Source: Anaerolineae bacterium (lineage in GTDB: Bacteria > Chloroflexota > Anaerolineae > 4572-78 > NAK82). Taken from it: 14,981 bases of DNA. This document shows, piece after piece, positions 7,984 through 13,994 of the stretch. The first letter of the stretch is position 1. Every line of letters starts with the position of its first letter. Under the pieces are notes generated by a model. That model worked only from the letters and a program-made list of their open reading frames with translations, did not search any database and had not been told where the DNA came from. Position numbers and translations under genes: made by a program. The stretch lies in assembly GCA_030597485.1 (NCBI GenBank), contig JAUVRU010000012.1, positions 1 through 14,981 of the forward strand, written 5' to 3'.

Positions 7984-8016
7984 AATAAAAAATGCCAGGG
8001 ATCGATCCCTGGCATT
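7984..8016 (-). terminator. Rho-independent terminator of dnaN
   Basis: Positions 7991-8016 form a perfect 26-bp palindrome (AATGCCAGGGA, TCGA loop, TCCCTGGCATT). Read on the minus strand it gives an 11-bp stem followed by a run of six T and then ATT (7992 down to 7984). It starts 20 bases after the dnaN stop codon. On the plus strand the hairpin is followed by ACTGC, so it should not terminate the converging sugar transferase transcript well. Confidence 0.92.
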
Positions 8017-8035
8017 ACTGCTACCAATGGCCTTA

Positions 8036-9172
8036 TCACTGCGACAGATGCATCGGCATAATCACGTGAATGAAACTGTCGTCCCCAACGATACGCAGCA
8101 CGCCGGGGCTGGAGGCTGAGCTCGTCTCCAGAGCAACCTGGGCCGCGTCAAGCACTGAGAGAACGTCGATCAGGTACTTGGCGTTGAACGCCATCTCCAA
8201 TGCCTCCCCCTCAACGGTAGCATCCAGCTGCCCCACATTATCCCCCAGTTCAGTGCTGGTGGCCGCCAGCGTCACCCGGCCCGGAACCAGCTCCTCACCC
8301 GGAGTGACCTCCAGGCGCACGATGTTGGCCGAATCGCGAGCAAAGAGGTGGGAGACACGAGTGGCCTTTAAGAAAGATGCTACATCGAGCACCGCACGGT
8401 TCGAGTGACTAGATGGGATGATCTGTTGATAATCGGGAAAGCGGCCCTCAATGAGCTGGGATACCAAATCAACGTCATGCAGGTGGAACAATATCTGATT
8501 ACGAGCCGGCGTGATGGCGACATCAACAGGATCTTCCTGATCCGCGGAGATTCGAGCCAGCTCCGCCAAAGCACGCGCTGGGATGATGATCTCTGTCTTT
8601 TCCTCAACTGACTCATCCAAGGGGACGCTTTGCACCGATAGACGATACCCGTCAGCAGCTGCCATGGTCAAACGATCCCCCTCGAAGACAGCCAACACCC
8701 CTGTCAGAATGGGGCGGCTTTCATCGGTGGCAGCTGCCAACACCACCTGCCCAATCATTCGTCGCAAGGTATCTGCCTCCAGGCGAATGAAATGATCACT
8801 ATCATCGGCTGTGGGCACAATTGGGAACTCTTGGGCATCGATGCCCTTGATGTTGGCTTCAAAGCGCGCACAACGCAAGTGGATCGTTTGAGTTCGGACA
8901 GCTAGCTCCAGGTCGATCCGCTCCGGAGGCAGGGAGTTGACAAAGTCGGCCAGCAGCCGGGCTGGGACCGTTATCGCTCCCTCCTCCTCAACCTTCGCGC
9001 CTACCCAGCAGTTGATTCCAATTTCCAAGTTGGTGGCCGAGATCTTCAAGCGCCCGTTGTCAGTTGCCAACATCACGTTGGACAGTACCGGCAGCGTACT
9101 CCGGCTGGCGACAGCGCGCCCCACAATGCCCAACCCTTTGGCCAGGTTCTCTTGCAGGCAGGAGATTTTCAC
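8036..9172 (-). CDS. dnaN: DNA polymerase III beta subunit (sliding clamp)
   Basis: The protein is 378 residues, the normal clamp length, with three repeats of the clamp fold. Recognisable family segments are the N-terminal MKISCLQENLAKGLGIVGRAV, SRSTLPVLSNVML, FPIVP, the middle-domain block ESRPILTGVL...AADGYRLS, and FEGRFPDY-like IEGRFPDYQQIIP. The C-terminus has IMPMHLSQ, close to the usual MPM(R/H)L end. The clamp encircles DNA as a dimer and tethers the replicative polymerase. The start is a GTG at 9172 with AAGGAGG 7 nt upstream. It is transcribed alone: it has its own TATAAT and leader, and a terminator follows. No dnaA or recF adjoins it, unlike the classical dnaA-dnaN order. Together with nearby parS sites it points to an origin-proximal position. 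Confidence 0.99.
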   Translation of the reverse strand: MKISCLQENLAKGLGIVGRAVASRSTLPVLSNVMLATDNGRLKISATNLEIGINCWVGAKVEEEGAITVPARLLADFVNSLPPERIDLELAVRTQTIHLRCARFEANIKGIDAQEFPIVPTADDSDHFIRLEADTLRRMIGQVVLAAATDESRPILTGVLAVFEGDRLTMAAADGYRLSVQSVPLDESVEEKTEIIIPARALAELARISADQEDPVDVAITPARNQILFHLHDVDLVSQLIEGRFPDYQQIIPSSHSNRAVLDVASFLKATRVSHLFARDSANIVRLEVTPGEELVPGRVTLAATSTELGDNVGQLDATVEGEALEMAFNAKYLIDVLSVLDAAQVALETSSASSPGVLRIVGDDSFIHVIMPMHLSQ

Positions 9173-9205
9173 AGTGAATCCTCCTTCGGTAGTATCGTCT
9201 CTCCC

Positions 9206-9262
9206 ACAGAGGCCCTCCTGTTCTGACCCACGGTCAGCCCATCCTCAGGAGGACCTGCCTGT
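9206..9262 (-). ncRNA. Strong 5'-terminal stem-loop in the dnaN leader
   Basis: On the minus strand ACAG, a GC bulge and AGGTCCTCCTG (9262-9246) pair with CAGGAGGGCCT and CTGT (9220-9206), giving a 15-bp stem with one G-U pair. A second hairpin, CTGACC/GGTCAG with a 3-nt loop (9237-9223), sits inside the loop. The predicted transcription start (about 9263) coincides with the base of the stem. No T run follows, so it is not a simple terminator. Stability or translation control is an inference. Confidence 0.6.
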
Positions 9263-9269
9263 TGTTATT

Positions 9270-9275
9270 ATTATA
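9270..9275 (-). promoter_or_regulatory. -10 box of the dnaN promoter
   Basis: A perfect TATAAT reads on the minus strand from 9275 to 9270, in the gap between the upstream gene and dnaN. No good -35 box lies at 16-18 bp; that stretch is the 3' end of the upstream gene. The predicted start is near 9263, giving a leader of about 90 nt before the GTG at 9172. Confidence 0.5.
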
Positions 9276-9282
9276 GACCACG

Positions 9283-10281
9283 TCACCTTCGCCGCCGCGA
9301 CAGGTTCCAGACAACGCCCCCGATCAGAACGGCCAGGAACAAGACACTGGTCACCACCAGCAAGTTGTCATTAATGGACAACATACTACTGCCTGTTTGG
9401 GGCATCGCGGGAGCCGGTGTGGACACGACGTGAGTGGCTGTTGGCACCAGTGTAGCCATTACCGCCGCCGGCGTGTCCGTGGGTTGAGGAACACTGACAA
9501 GCCGGGACTCTACCAGACTCAACCCATCAACGTTGTAGTTGCCCTCCAGGGCACCCGGCCACTTCTTCCATCCCCGGATGAACAGCGTCACCTTGGTGGT
9601 CTGAGCCGTGATGGTAGCTGTGTATGTCTCTCTCCGATAACCCTCTGTGGGAGGCGCGGTGCGCGGCTGATCATCCCACGGCAGCTCTACCCAGACAACC
9701 TCGGGAGATTGCCAGTCCGTACCGCCCTCGAAGTCAAGCCCATACTGCAGCCGGTAGCCATAGTCCGACTCCGTGACCGACCCTTCATCGGAACGGACCA
9801 GGCCGTGCAACGTGAGAACGTACTCGGTACGGGGCACAACGCGGATGACCTGAAAGATCCCCACGTAGCGATCCGTCTCCCACGCGTCTTTGAGGGATAA
9901 TAGCTGTGCGTGCTCTCCCTCATACACAACTTCGTCCCACGTGTCATCCTGCCAGCCAGCCTGGACGTTGCCGGTTGCAAACCGCTCCCAACCGACCCCA
10001 ATCCCTTCGAAAAAGCCGTCCTCAAACCCCCCATTCACGATAACGTTGACAGACCGAGATGCAGGATTCCGGGGAGTGGCGGGTGAATCCGGGATTGCCG
10101 TGGCAGCACTGGACGGCGTCTCGGCAACCGTATCATTCATTATGGCGGGTTCAGCGACCTCTGGCGCCACTGGTGTCGGGGTTTCTGCGTTGACTACCCC
10201 GGCACCGGCCACAGCAAACAAACCCACAGCCAGGGCTAAGGCCAACAATTGCTGTGCTCGTCTCCTGGCCCAAGGACTCAT
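9283..10281 (-). CDS. Secreted carbohydrate-binding-like protein with sortase-type (MPQTG) C-terminal anchor
   Basis: The protein is 332 residues. A classical signal peptide (basic ARRR at 5-8, hydrophobic 11-30) is likely cut after VVNA (32). A Pro/Thr/Ser linker leads to a beta-sandwich-like domain at about 79-258. That domain opens with IVNGGFEDGF and closes with NYNVDGLSLVE, the usual beginning and end of CBM4/9-like and related galactose-binding folds. A second linker (about 262-292) precedes MPQTG (293-297), a membrane segment (about 307-326) and a final RRRR tail. That order is a cell-wall sorting signal, with Met for the usual Leu. It should be held on the cell surface, perhaps by a sortase, or simply by its helix. 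The ATG at 10281 has AAGGAGGT 6 nt upstream and its own promoter. No sortase gene is in the window. The ligand is unknown. Confidence 0.88.
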   Translation of the reverse strand: MSPWARRRAQQLLALALAVGLFAVAGAGVVNAETPTPVAPEVAEPAIMNDTVAETPSSAATAIPDSPATPRNPASRSVNVIVNGGFEDGFFEGIGVGWERFATGNVQAGWQDDTWDEVVYEGEHAQLLSLKDAWETDRYVGIFQVIRVVPRTEYVLTLHGLVRSDEGSVTESDYGYRLQYGLDFEGGTDWQSPEVVWVELPWDDQPRTAPPTEGYRRETYTATITAQTTKVTLFIRGWKKWPGALEGNYNVDGLSLVESRLVSVPQPTDTPAAVMATLVPTATHVVSTPAPAMPQTGSSMLSINDNLLVVTSVLFLAVLIGGVVWNLSRRRR

Positions 10282-10343
10282 GAGGAGACCTCCTTCTGAA
10301 TGCCTTTCGCTTGGATTCCCGAAGGGGTGGAATAGACGCGTTT

Positions 10344-10372
10344 ATCATAACATAGTTCTCCAGATTTGACAA
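10344..10372 (-). promoter_or_regulatory. Sigma70-like promoter for the MPQTG-anchored protein
   Basis: On the minus strand TTGTCA (10372-10367), a 17-bp spacer and TATGAT (10349-10344) form a near-consensus promoter, with TGT before the -10 as an extended element. The predicted start is about 10337, giving a leader of about 56 nt that ends in a strong Shine-Dalgarno before the ATG at 10281. Confidence 0.75.
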
Positions 10373-10375
10373 GCA

Positions 10376-10496
10376 CCAGTTTCTGGCATGCCCACGACGC
10401 GTGGCGAGATTCGCACATCTCGTGGAGGAGCTCGACGCTCGCCCCCATATGTGGGCACATTCGTCTTTCCGCCTCACGAGCCGTCATGTTATGACA
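10376..10496 (-). repeat. Cluster of short inverted repeats between methyltransferase and anchored-protein genes
   Basis: Several small hairpins are packed into this gap. CCAG/CTGG is at 10376-10386, CCACG/CGTGG at 10392-10404 and CGAGAT/ATCTCG at 10405-10422. GAGC/GCTC is at 10428-10440, CCCA/TGGG at 10444-10455, and GTCAT/ATGAC at 10484-10496 just behind the methyltransferase stop. CCACGA (10392) can also pair with TCGTGG (10420), an alternative fold. None is followed by a T run on the minus strand. They may be 3'-end structure of the methyltransferase message, or operators upstream of the next promoter. Confidence 0.45.
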
Positions 10497-10498
10497 AG

Positions 10499-11386
10499 TT
10501 AAGCCGGTGACACAGGGTTCTTGAAGTCATAGATGTCACCTGCGACCGACCACCTCCGGCCACATCCACCACAGAGCAAGACGGCCCCTTGGCGTGACAA
10601 GCCAACATTGCGGCAAGCAGGACAACAGAAGAAGCCGCACCGTGCCGTATTGTCAGATTGTGGCGCACGCGCACGCACGAAAACGCTGGGGGTGAATTGC
10701 CACCAGCGACCGGTGGGCTGGATCATCCCATCCACGGCTGCCAACCAACGAGCGGGAAACAGGCGCTTGATGATGGGAATGCGGAAATGGGACACAGTGC
10801 GAATTGACTCCACTGAGAAGCCAGTATCCACCAGTTGCTGCCGCACCCAGGCAGGATGGAAATCGAAATTGAGATCAGCAAATTCTACTGGCTGTCGTTC
10901 GAAGGGGTTCCACGCCTGACGGCGCAGCAACCAGCGAGCGATGGATTTCAGGTGACGTTTGCTGGCGTATTCAAGGATGGCCGTACCCTCCGAGCGAATC
11001 ACGCGTCGGAGCTCAACCAGCGCGTCAGGCACATCAACCAGGTGATGCATCACTCGCACCATGGTCACCACGTCAAACAGATCCTCCACAAACGGCAATC
11101 GATAGATGTCTGCCACGACGAAGATGTAACGCTCTGGTCGCGGGAGGTAACGTTGCGCTTCTTCCAACTGGGAGCGCGCGTAGTCGACCAGCACCACCTG
11201 GCGGTAGTTATGGTAGAGAGCGGCCAGGCGTCCGTATCCGGCGCCAATCTCCATCAGGACATCACCGCCGGAGGGAAGCATGGCACGCAGCGCGATGCGC
11301 TCAGCCAGGTCTTCATACTGGCGGCCGCTATTCTCCCAGAAGTCATATCGATAGCGGCTGCCTTCGTAATCACATATCTTTGCCAA
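10499..11386 (-). CDS. Class I SAM-dependent methyltransferase with C-terminal Trm112-like zinc ribbon
   Basis: The protein is 295 residues. The methyltransferase domain (about 24-240) has the SAM-binding motif VLMEIGAGYGRLA (43-55), an acidic end of strand 2 (VLVDYA, 65-70), VADIYRLPF (91-99), the motif IV-like DVVTMVRVMHHL (105-116), and a following ELRRVIRSEGTAILEY (125-140). The C-terminal 45 residues form a zinc ribbon: CPAC (255-258) and CGGC (272-275), then WSVAGDIYDF, which resembles the 'YPV.DGIPDF' end of Trm112/UPF0434-type proteins. Trm112 usually acts as a separate activating partner of methyltransferases, so here the partner may be fused in cis. The substrate is not identifiable. 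The TTG at 11386 is the only possible start: GAGGA lies 6 nt upstream and an in-frame TAA stands directly before it. It follows the sensor kinase after 39 bp that contain a parS site. Confidence 0.88.
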   Translation of the reverse strand: MAKICDYEGSRYRYDFWENSGRQYEDLAERIALRAMLPSGGDVLMEIGAGYGRLAALYHNYRQVVLVDYARSQLEEAQRYLPRPERYIFVVADIYRLPFVEDLFDVVTMVRVMHHLVDVPDALVELRRVIRSEGTAILEYASKRHLKSIARWLLRRQAWNPFERQPVEFADLNFDFHPAWVRQQLVDTGFSVESIRTVSHFRIPIIKRLFPARWLAAVDGMIQPTGRWWQFTPSVFVRARAPQSDNTARCGFFCCPACRNVGLSRQGAVLLCGGCGRRWSVAGDIYDFKNPVSPA

Positions 11387-11399
11387 TTATGTTCCTCGC

Positions 11400-11415
11400 T
11401 GTTTCACGTGAAACA
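11400..11415. other. parS centromere site (ParB binding), copy 1
   Basis: TGTTTCACGTGAAACA is a perfect 16-bp palindrome identical to the widely conserved chromosomal parS consensus. It lies in the 39-bp gap between the sensor kinase stop (11426) and the methyltransferase start (11386). By established knowledge ParB binds such sites, spreads on flanking DNA and, with ParA and SMC, segregates the origin region. No parA or parB gene is in the window. Confidence 0.93.
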
Positions 11416-11425
11416 ATCGGTGCGG

Positions 11426-12916
11426 TCAGCCTGGCGATAGCATTCCACGCAGCGGAATCTCCACAGTGAAGCGCGTTCCCACTCCTTCCACACTCTCAAC
11501 GCCAATGCGTCCACCATGCGCCACTACGATCTCCTTGGCGATGGCCAGCCCTAAGCCAGAACCTCGCCCAGAGGCCCGAGACTTGTCAACCTGGTAGAAG
11601 CGCTCAAAAACGCGTGGCAGATCCTCGGCCGGGATACCGCAACCGGTATCCCTGACGCTAACCTTTCGCCAACCCTTGCCAGCCACCGAGGCACCACTCA
11701 GCCGATCATCGGCAGAGTTCAGGTGAGTGCCACGGGGTGGCTTGCATGTTGCTGCCAGCTGCGCTTCAACTTGCACGCGCCCACCTTCGGGAGTGAACTT
11801 GAGCGCGTTTCCAATCAGATTGGTGAACACCTGTATCAGCCGGTCGCCGTCCGCCATCACTGACGGCAACGCAGGCAAATCAGTGGCGAGCTTCACTCTC
11901 TTGTCAGCAGCCACGGGAGCCATCGTCTGTACCACGCCGCCTACAAGCGCCGCCAGATCAACCACGGAAGGGGTCAGTTCCATCTCTCCTGCATCAATGC
12001 GCGCCAGATCGCCCAGCTGCTCGACCATGCGCACCATGCGACTGGCCTCTTCATAGATGACTTCTGCCGCGTGGCGGCGAGCCACCTCGTCGCCAGCAAC
12101 CCCCTCCACCAACGCTTGCGCGAAACCCTGGACCGACGTGAGGGGTGTCTTCAGGTCATGTGACACGTTGATCACAAAATCGCGCATCGCCTGCTGGCTA
12201 GTCTGCACCTGCCGGGACATTGCCTCTAGACTCCTGGCCAGCGTGCGCACTTCTTCGGGCTGACTGATGTCCAGCTGGTGGTCGTAATCACCAGCAGCAA
12301 TGGCCTCCGCAGCCTCGGCCATCTTCCGCATAGGATTCGCAACCGAGCGAGAGATAAGTAGAGCCAACAAGATAGAGAGGACCAAAGCCACGCCGCCAGC
12401 CATTAGCAACCCTTCGCCCAGGTCGCCAAACAAGCCGGTGACAGGCTGTGGAGGAGATGCTACCACAACAACCCATATGTGCTCTCCAGATTCAGTCCTC
12501 CCAACCGGCGCGGCCGCATACATCAGACTAGACCCATCAGGTCCGGATGCCCACCCGCGGGCAAGCCCCTCGTTGCCAGGCTGAAGCAGCTCGCCTGGCA
12601 CTCGTTGACCGGCCCACTGGCCTGCAGTATCTCCAAGAATCCAGCCACGTTGGTCTACCAGCAGCAAGCGCATACCCTGCCCGGCAACACTGCGTGCCAG
12701 CGTGTCCGGCAATCGTGCTGGGACCTGTCCCCGTTCCAGCAATGCCCGTACGCGTGGCGCCACCAGCAGGATCTGCGTTGACAGGCGAGCGGTCAGCAGT
12801 CGCTCCTGAACCGGGCGAGCTATCAGAATCAAGGTCACCGTCACCAGAACCAGGCAGACACAGATGACGACAACATATGAGAGCAACAGGCGAGAGCGCA
12901 GGCTGGAGAACATCAT
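11426..12916 (-). CDS. Membrane sensor histidine kinase (HisKA/HATPase_c)
   Basis: The protein is 496 residues. Two membrane helices (about 11-33 and 168-189) flank an extracytoplasmic sensor domain of about 130 residues. A HAMP linker (about 190-240) leads to the HisKA domain with the phospho-accepting His253 in NVSHDLKTPL. The ATPase domain has the N box NLIGNALKFTPEGG (366-379), G1 DTGCGIP (423-429), F box FERFY (437-441) and G2 GSGLGLAIAKEI (452-463), all intact. Between the N and G1 boxes sits an extra, low-complexity stretch of about 30 residues (389-418). The kinase should phosphorylate the regulator encoded just upstream. Its ATG overlaps that gene's stop as ATGA, a sign of translational coupling, and GGTGGTGG stands in front. 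The stimulus is unknown. Confidence 0.96.
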   Translation of the reverse strand: MMFSSLRSRLLLSYVVVICVCLVLVTVTLILIARPVQERLLTARLSTQILLVAPRVRALLERGQVPARLPDTLARSVAGQGMRLLLVDQRGWILGDTAGQWAGQRVPGELLQPGNEGLARGWASGPDGSSLMYAAAPVGRTESGEHIWVVVVASPPQPVTGLFGDLGEGLLMAGGVALVLSILLALLISRSVANPMRKMAEAAEAIAAGDYDHQLDISQPEEVRTLARSLEAMSRQVQTSQQAMRDFVINVSHDLKTPLTSVQGFAQALVEGVAGDEVARRHAAEVIYEEASRMVRMVEQLGDLARIDAGEMELTPSVVDLAALVGGVVQTMAPVAADKRVKLATDLPALPSVMADGDRLIQVFTNLIGNALKFTPEGGRVQVEAQLAATCKPPRGTHLNSADDRLSGASVAGKGWRKVSVRDTGCGIPAEDLPRVFERFYQVDKSRASGRGSGLGLAIAKEIVVAHGGRIGVESVEGVGTRFTVEIPLRGMLSPG

Positions 12917-13590
12917 TCCACCACCAACTTATAGCCAATTCCCCACACCGTCTCAATAACCACTGGGCCGTCATCCAAATGCTGCCGCACGTGAGCTACG
13001 TGTACGTCCACAGTGCGGGTCTCGCCGCCGTAGTCGAAACCCCATACCTGTTCCAGCAGCTGATCGCGCGTGAGCACCAGCCCTTGGTGCTCAGCTAGTA
13101 CCCGCAACAGATCGAATTCCTTGGCTCTCAAGCTCTGGGGTCGACCACCCAGGTGAGCTTCGCGGCGGGCCGAGTCAATCGTCAGCGGACCAGCGTGCAC
13201 CAGGTCCGGCCCGGTCGAGGCCGCATCGACACGCCGCAACACAGCTTTGACCCGCGCCACCAGCTCACGTGGATTGAACGGCTTGGTCACGTAGTCGTCC
13301 GCGCCCAGTTCCAAACCCACAATCTTGTCCACGTCATCCGAGCGGGCAGTGAGCATAATGATCGGCAACGCGCCTTGTGCCCGGATCTGCCGGCACACAT
13401 CCCAACCATCTATCTCTGGAAGCATCAGGTCGAGGACCACCAGCGATGGTTGCTCTCGTTCGATCTGGTGCAGCGCTTCCGCGCCGGTTGCAGCTGAGAT
13501 GACCCGGTACCCCTCATTCTGCAGGTAGAGTGTGGCCAACTCCACGATGTGGGCCTCGTCATCGACCACCAACACGGTTTCTCCGTTCAT
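12913..13590 (-). CDS. OmpR/PhoB-family response regulator
   Basis: The protein is 225 residues, the usual length. The receiver domain (about 3-117) has the acidic pair Asp10-Asp11, the phosphorylation site Asp54 in LVVLDLMLPEIDGW, Thr81 and Lys103 in TKPF. The C-terminal winged-helix domain (about 130-225) has the SLRAKEFDLLRVLAEHQGLVLTRDQLLEQVWG helix-turn-helix and the closing VRQHLDD...TVWGIGYKL hairpin of the OmpR/PhoB class. It should bind DNA when phosphorylated by the kinase that follows it. The ATG at 13590 is chosen because GGGGGA lies about 7 nt upstream; a GTG at 13623 would add 11 residues and lies at or before the predicted transcription start. It is the first gene of the operon. 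Confidence 0.96.
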   Translation of the reverse strand: MNGETVLVVDDEAHIVELATLYLQNEGYRVISAATGAEALHQIEREQPSLVVLDLMLPEIDGWDVCRQIRAQGALPIIMLTARSDDVDKIVGLELGADDYVTKPFNPRELVARVKAVLRRVDAASTGPDLVHAGPLTIDSARREAHLGGRPQSLRAKEFDLLRVLAEHQGLVLTRDQLLEQVWGFDYGGETRTVDVHVAHVRQHLDDGPVVIETVWGIGYKLVVE

Positions 13591-13625
13591 GGCTCGTCCC
13601 CCAGTGCTGGATTCTTGCTGCACTC

Positions 13626-13654
13626 ATTGTAACCAAAGATGGTTATGAAGGCAA
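13626..13654 (-). promoter_or_regulatory. Promoter of the two-component operon
   Basis: On the minus strand TTGCCT (13654-13649), a 17-bp spacer and TACAAT (13631-13626) make a good sigma70-like promoter. The start would be near 13619, with a leader of about 29 nt before the ATG at 13590. The inverted repeat TAACC-N6-GGTTA (13630-13645) lies in the spacer and could be an operator, for example for autoregulation. Confidence 0.68.
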
Positions 13655-13661
13655 GGTATCA

Positions 13662-13690
13662 TTGCCCCTGGCATAGGACTATGGTATATT
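13662..13690 (+). promoter_or_regulatory. Plus-strand promoter diverging from the two-component promoter
   Basis: TTGCCC (13662-13667), a 17-bp spacer and TATATT (13685-13690), preceded by TGG as an extended element, form a moderate promoter. It is the best candidate for the zinc-ribbon gene, though about 300 nt of leader, including parS, would precede its ATG. Confidence 0.5.
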
Positions 13691-13730
13691 TGATGGCGGT
13701 GGCACCGAGCTCTCCCAGCATTGTACAGTG

Positions 13731-13752
13731 GATTGTTTCACGTGAAACAATC
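13731..13752. other. parS centromere site (ParB binding), copy 2
   Basis: The core TGTTTCACGTGAAACA (13734-13749) is the same 16-bp parS consensus as at 11400. Here the symmetry extends to a perfect 22-bp palindrome, with GAT before the core and ATC after it. Copy 1 shares the right-hand extension AATC but not the left. Centre-to-centre distance between the copies is about 2.33 kb. It lies between a regulator gene and a divergent gene. Confidence 0.95.
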
Positions 13753-13994
13753 CCGACCAGGCCCAATAACCGGAGCGTGTTTCAGATTCCGGGAACGAGG
13801 CGAGTGACATGTATGTTATCCATCGCCCATACCCAGGATTGCAGGCCGGTCAGAAGCAGCCGCCAAAGCAAGACACGTCTGAAGAGACCAGCGGCGGTCC
13901 GGGCGCAAGTCTTCAGGCAAGCCACCTCTGTTCTGTTCGCAATGATTTCGTGACCAAGACCAGACCCCCTCAGTCTCTTACGTGAGAACACCTA

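Larger units (their letters stand above)
13591..13994. other. 404-bp divergent intergenic region with two promoters and a parS site
   Basis: No convincing gene lies here. It separates the minus-strand regulator from the plus-strand zinc-ribbon gene. It carries a promoter for each direction (13626-13654 minus and 13662-13690 plus), a parS palindrome at 13731-13752, and an inverted repeat CTGAAGA/TCTTCAG (13879-13885 and 13910-13916). A near-palindrome resembling a degenerate parS lies at 13974-13989. The plus-strand leader would be about 300 nt long if transcription starts near 13697. Frames at 13639-13953 (plus) and 13782-13991 (minus) are open but show no protein-like character. Confidence 0.7.

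Noticed and set aside
8062..8070. TCACGTGAA inside dnaN resembling a parS core
   Set aside because: Only 10 of 16 positions match the consensus, and the bases encode conserved clamp residues near the C-terminus.
7875..9282. Replication origin next to dnaN
   Set aside because: No TTATCCACA-type DnaA box cluster and no AT-rich unwinding tract was found on either strand here or elsewhere in the window.
13639..13953. 104-codon plus-strand frame over the parS region
   Set aside because: It has no ribosome-binding site, its composition is not protein-like, and it contains the parS palindrome and a promoter.
13974..13989. TCTCTTACGTGAGAAC as a third parS
   Set aside because: 10 of 16 matches only; noted as a near-palindrome, not called as a functional site.
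13782..13991. 69-codon minus-strand frame in the divergent region
   Set aside because: No start signal and no motif; it lies within a region holding a leader and parS.
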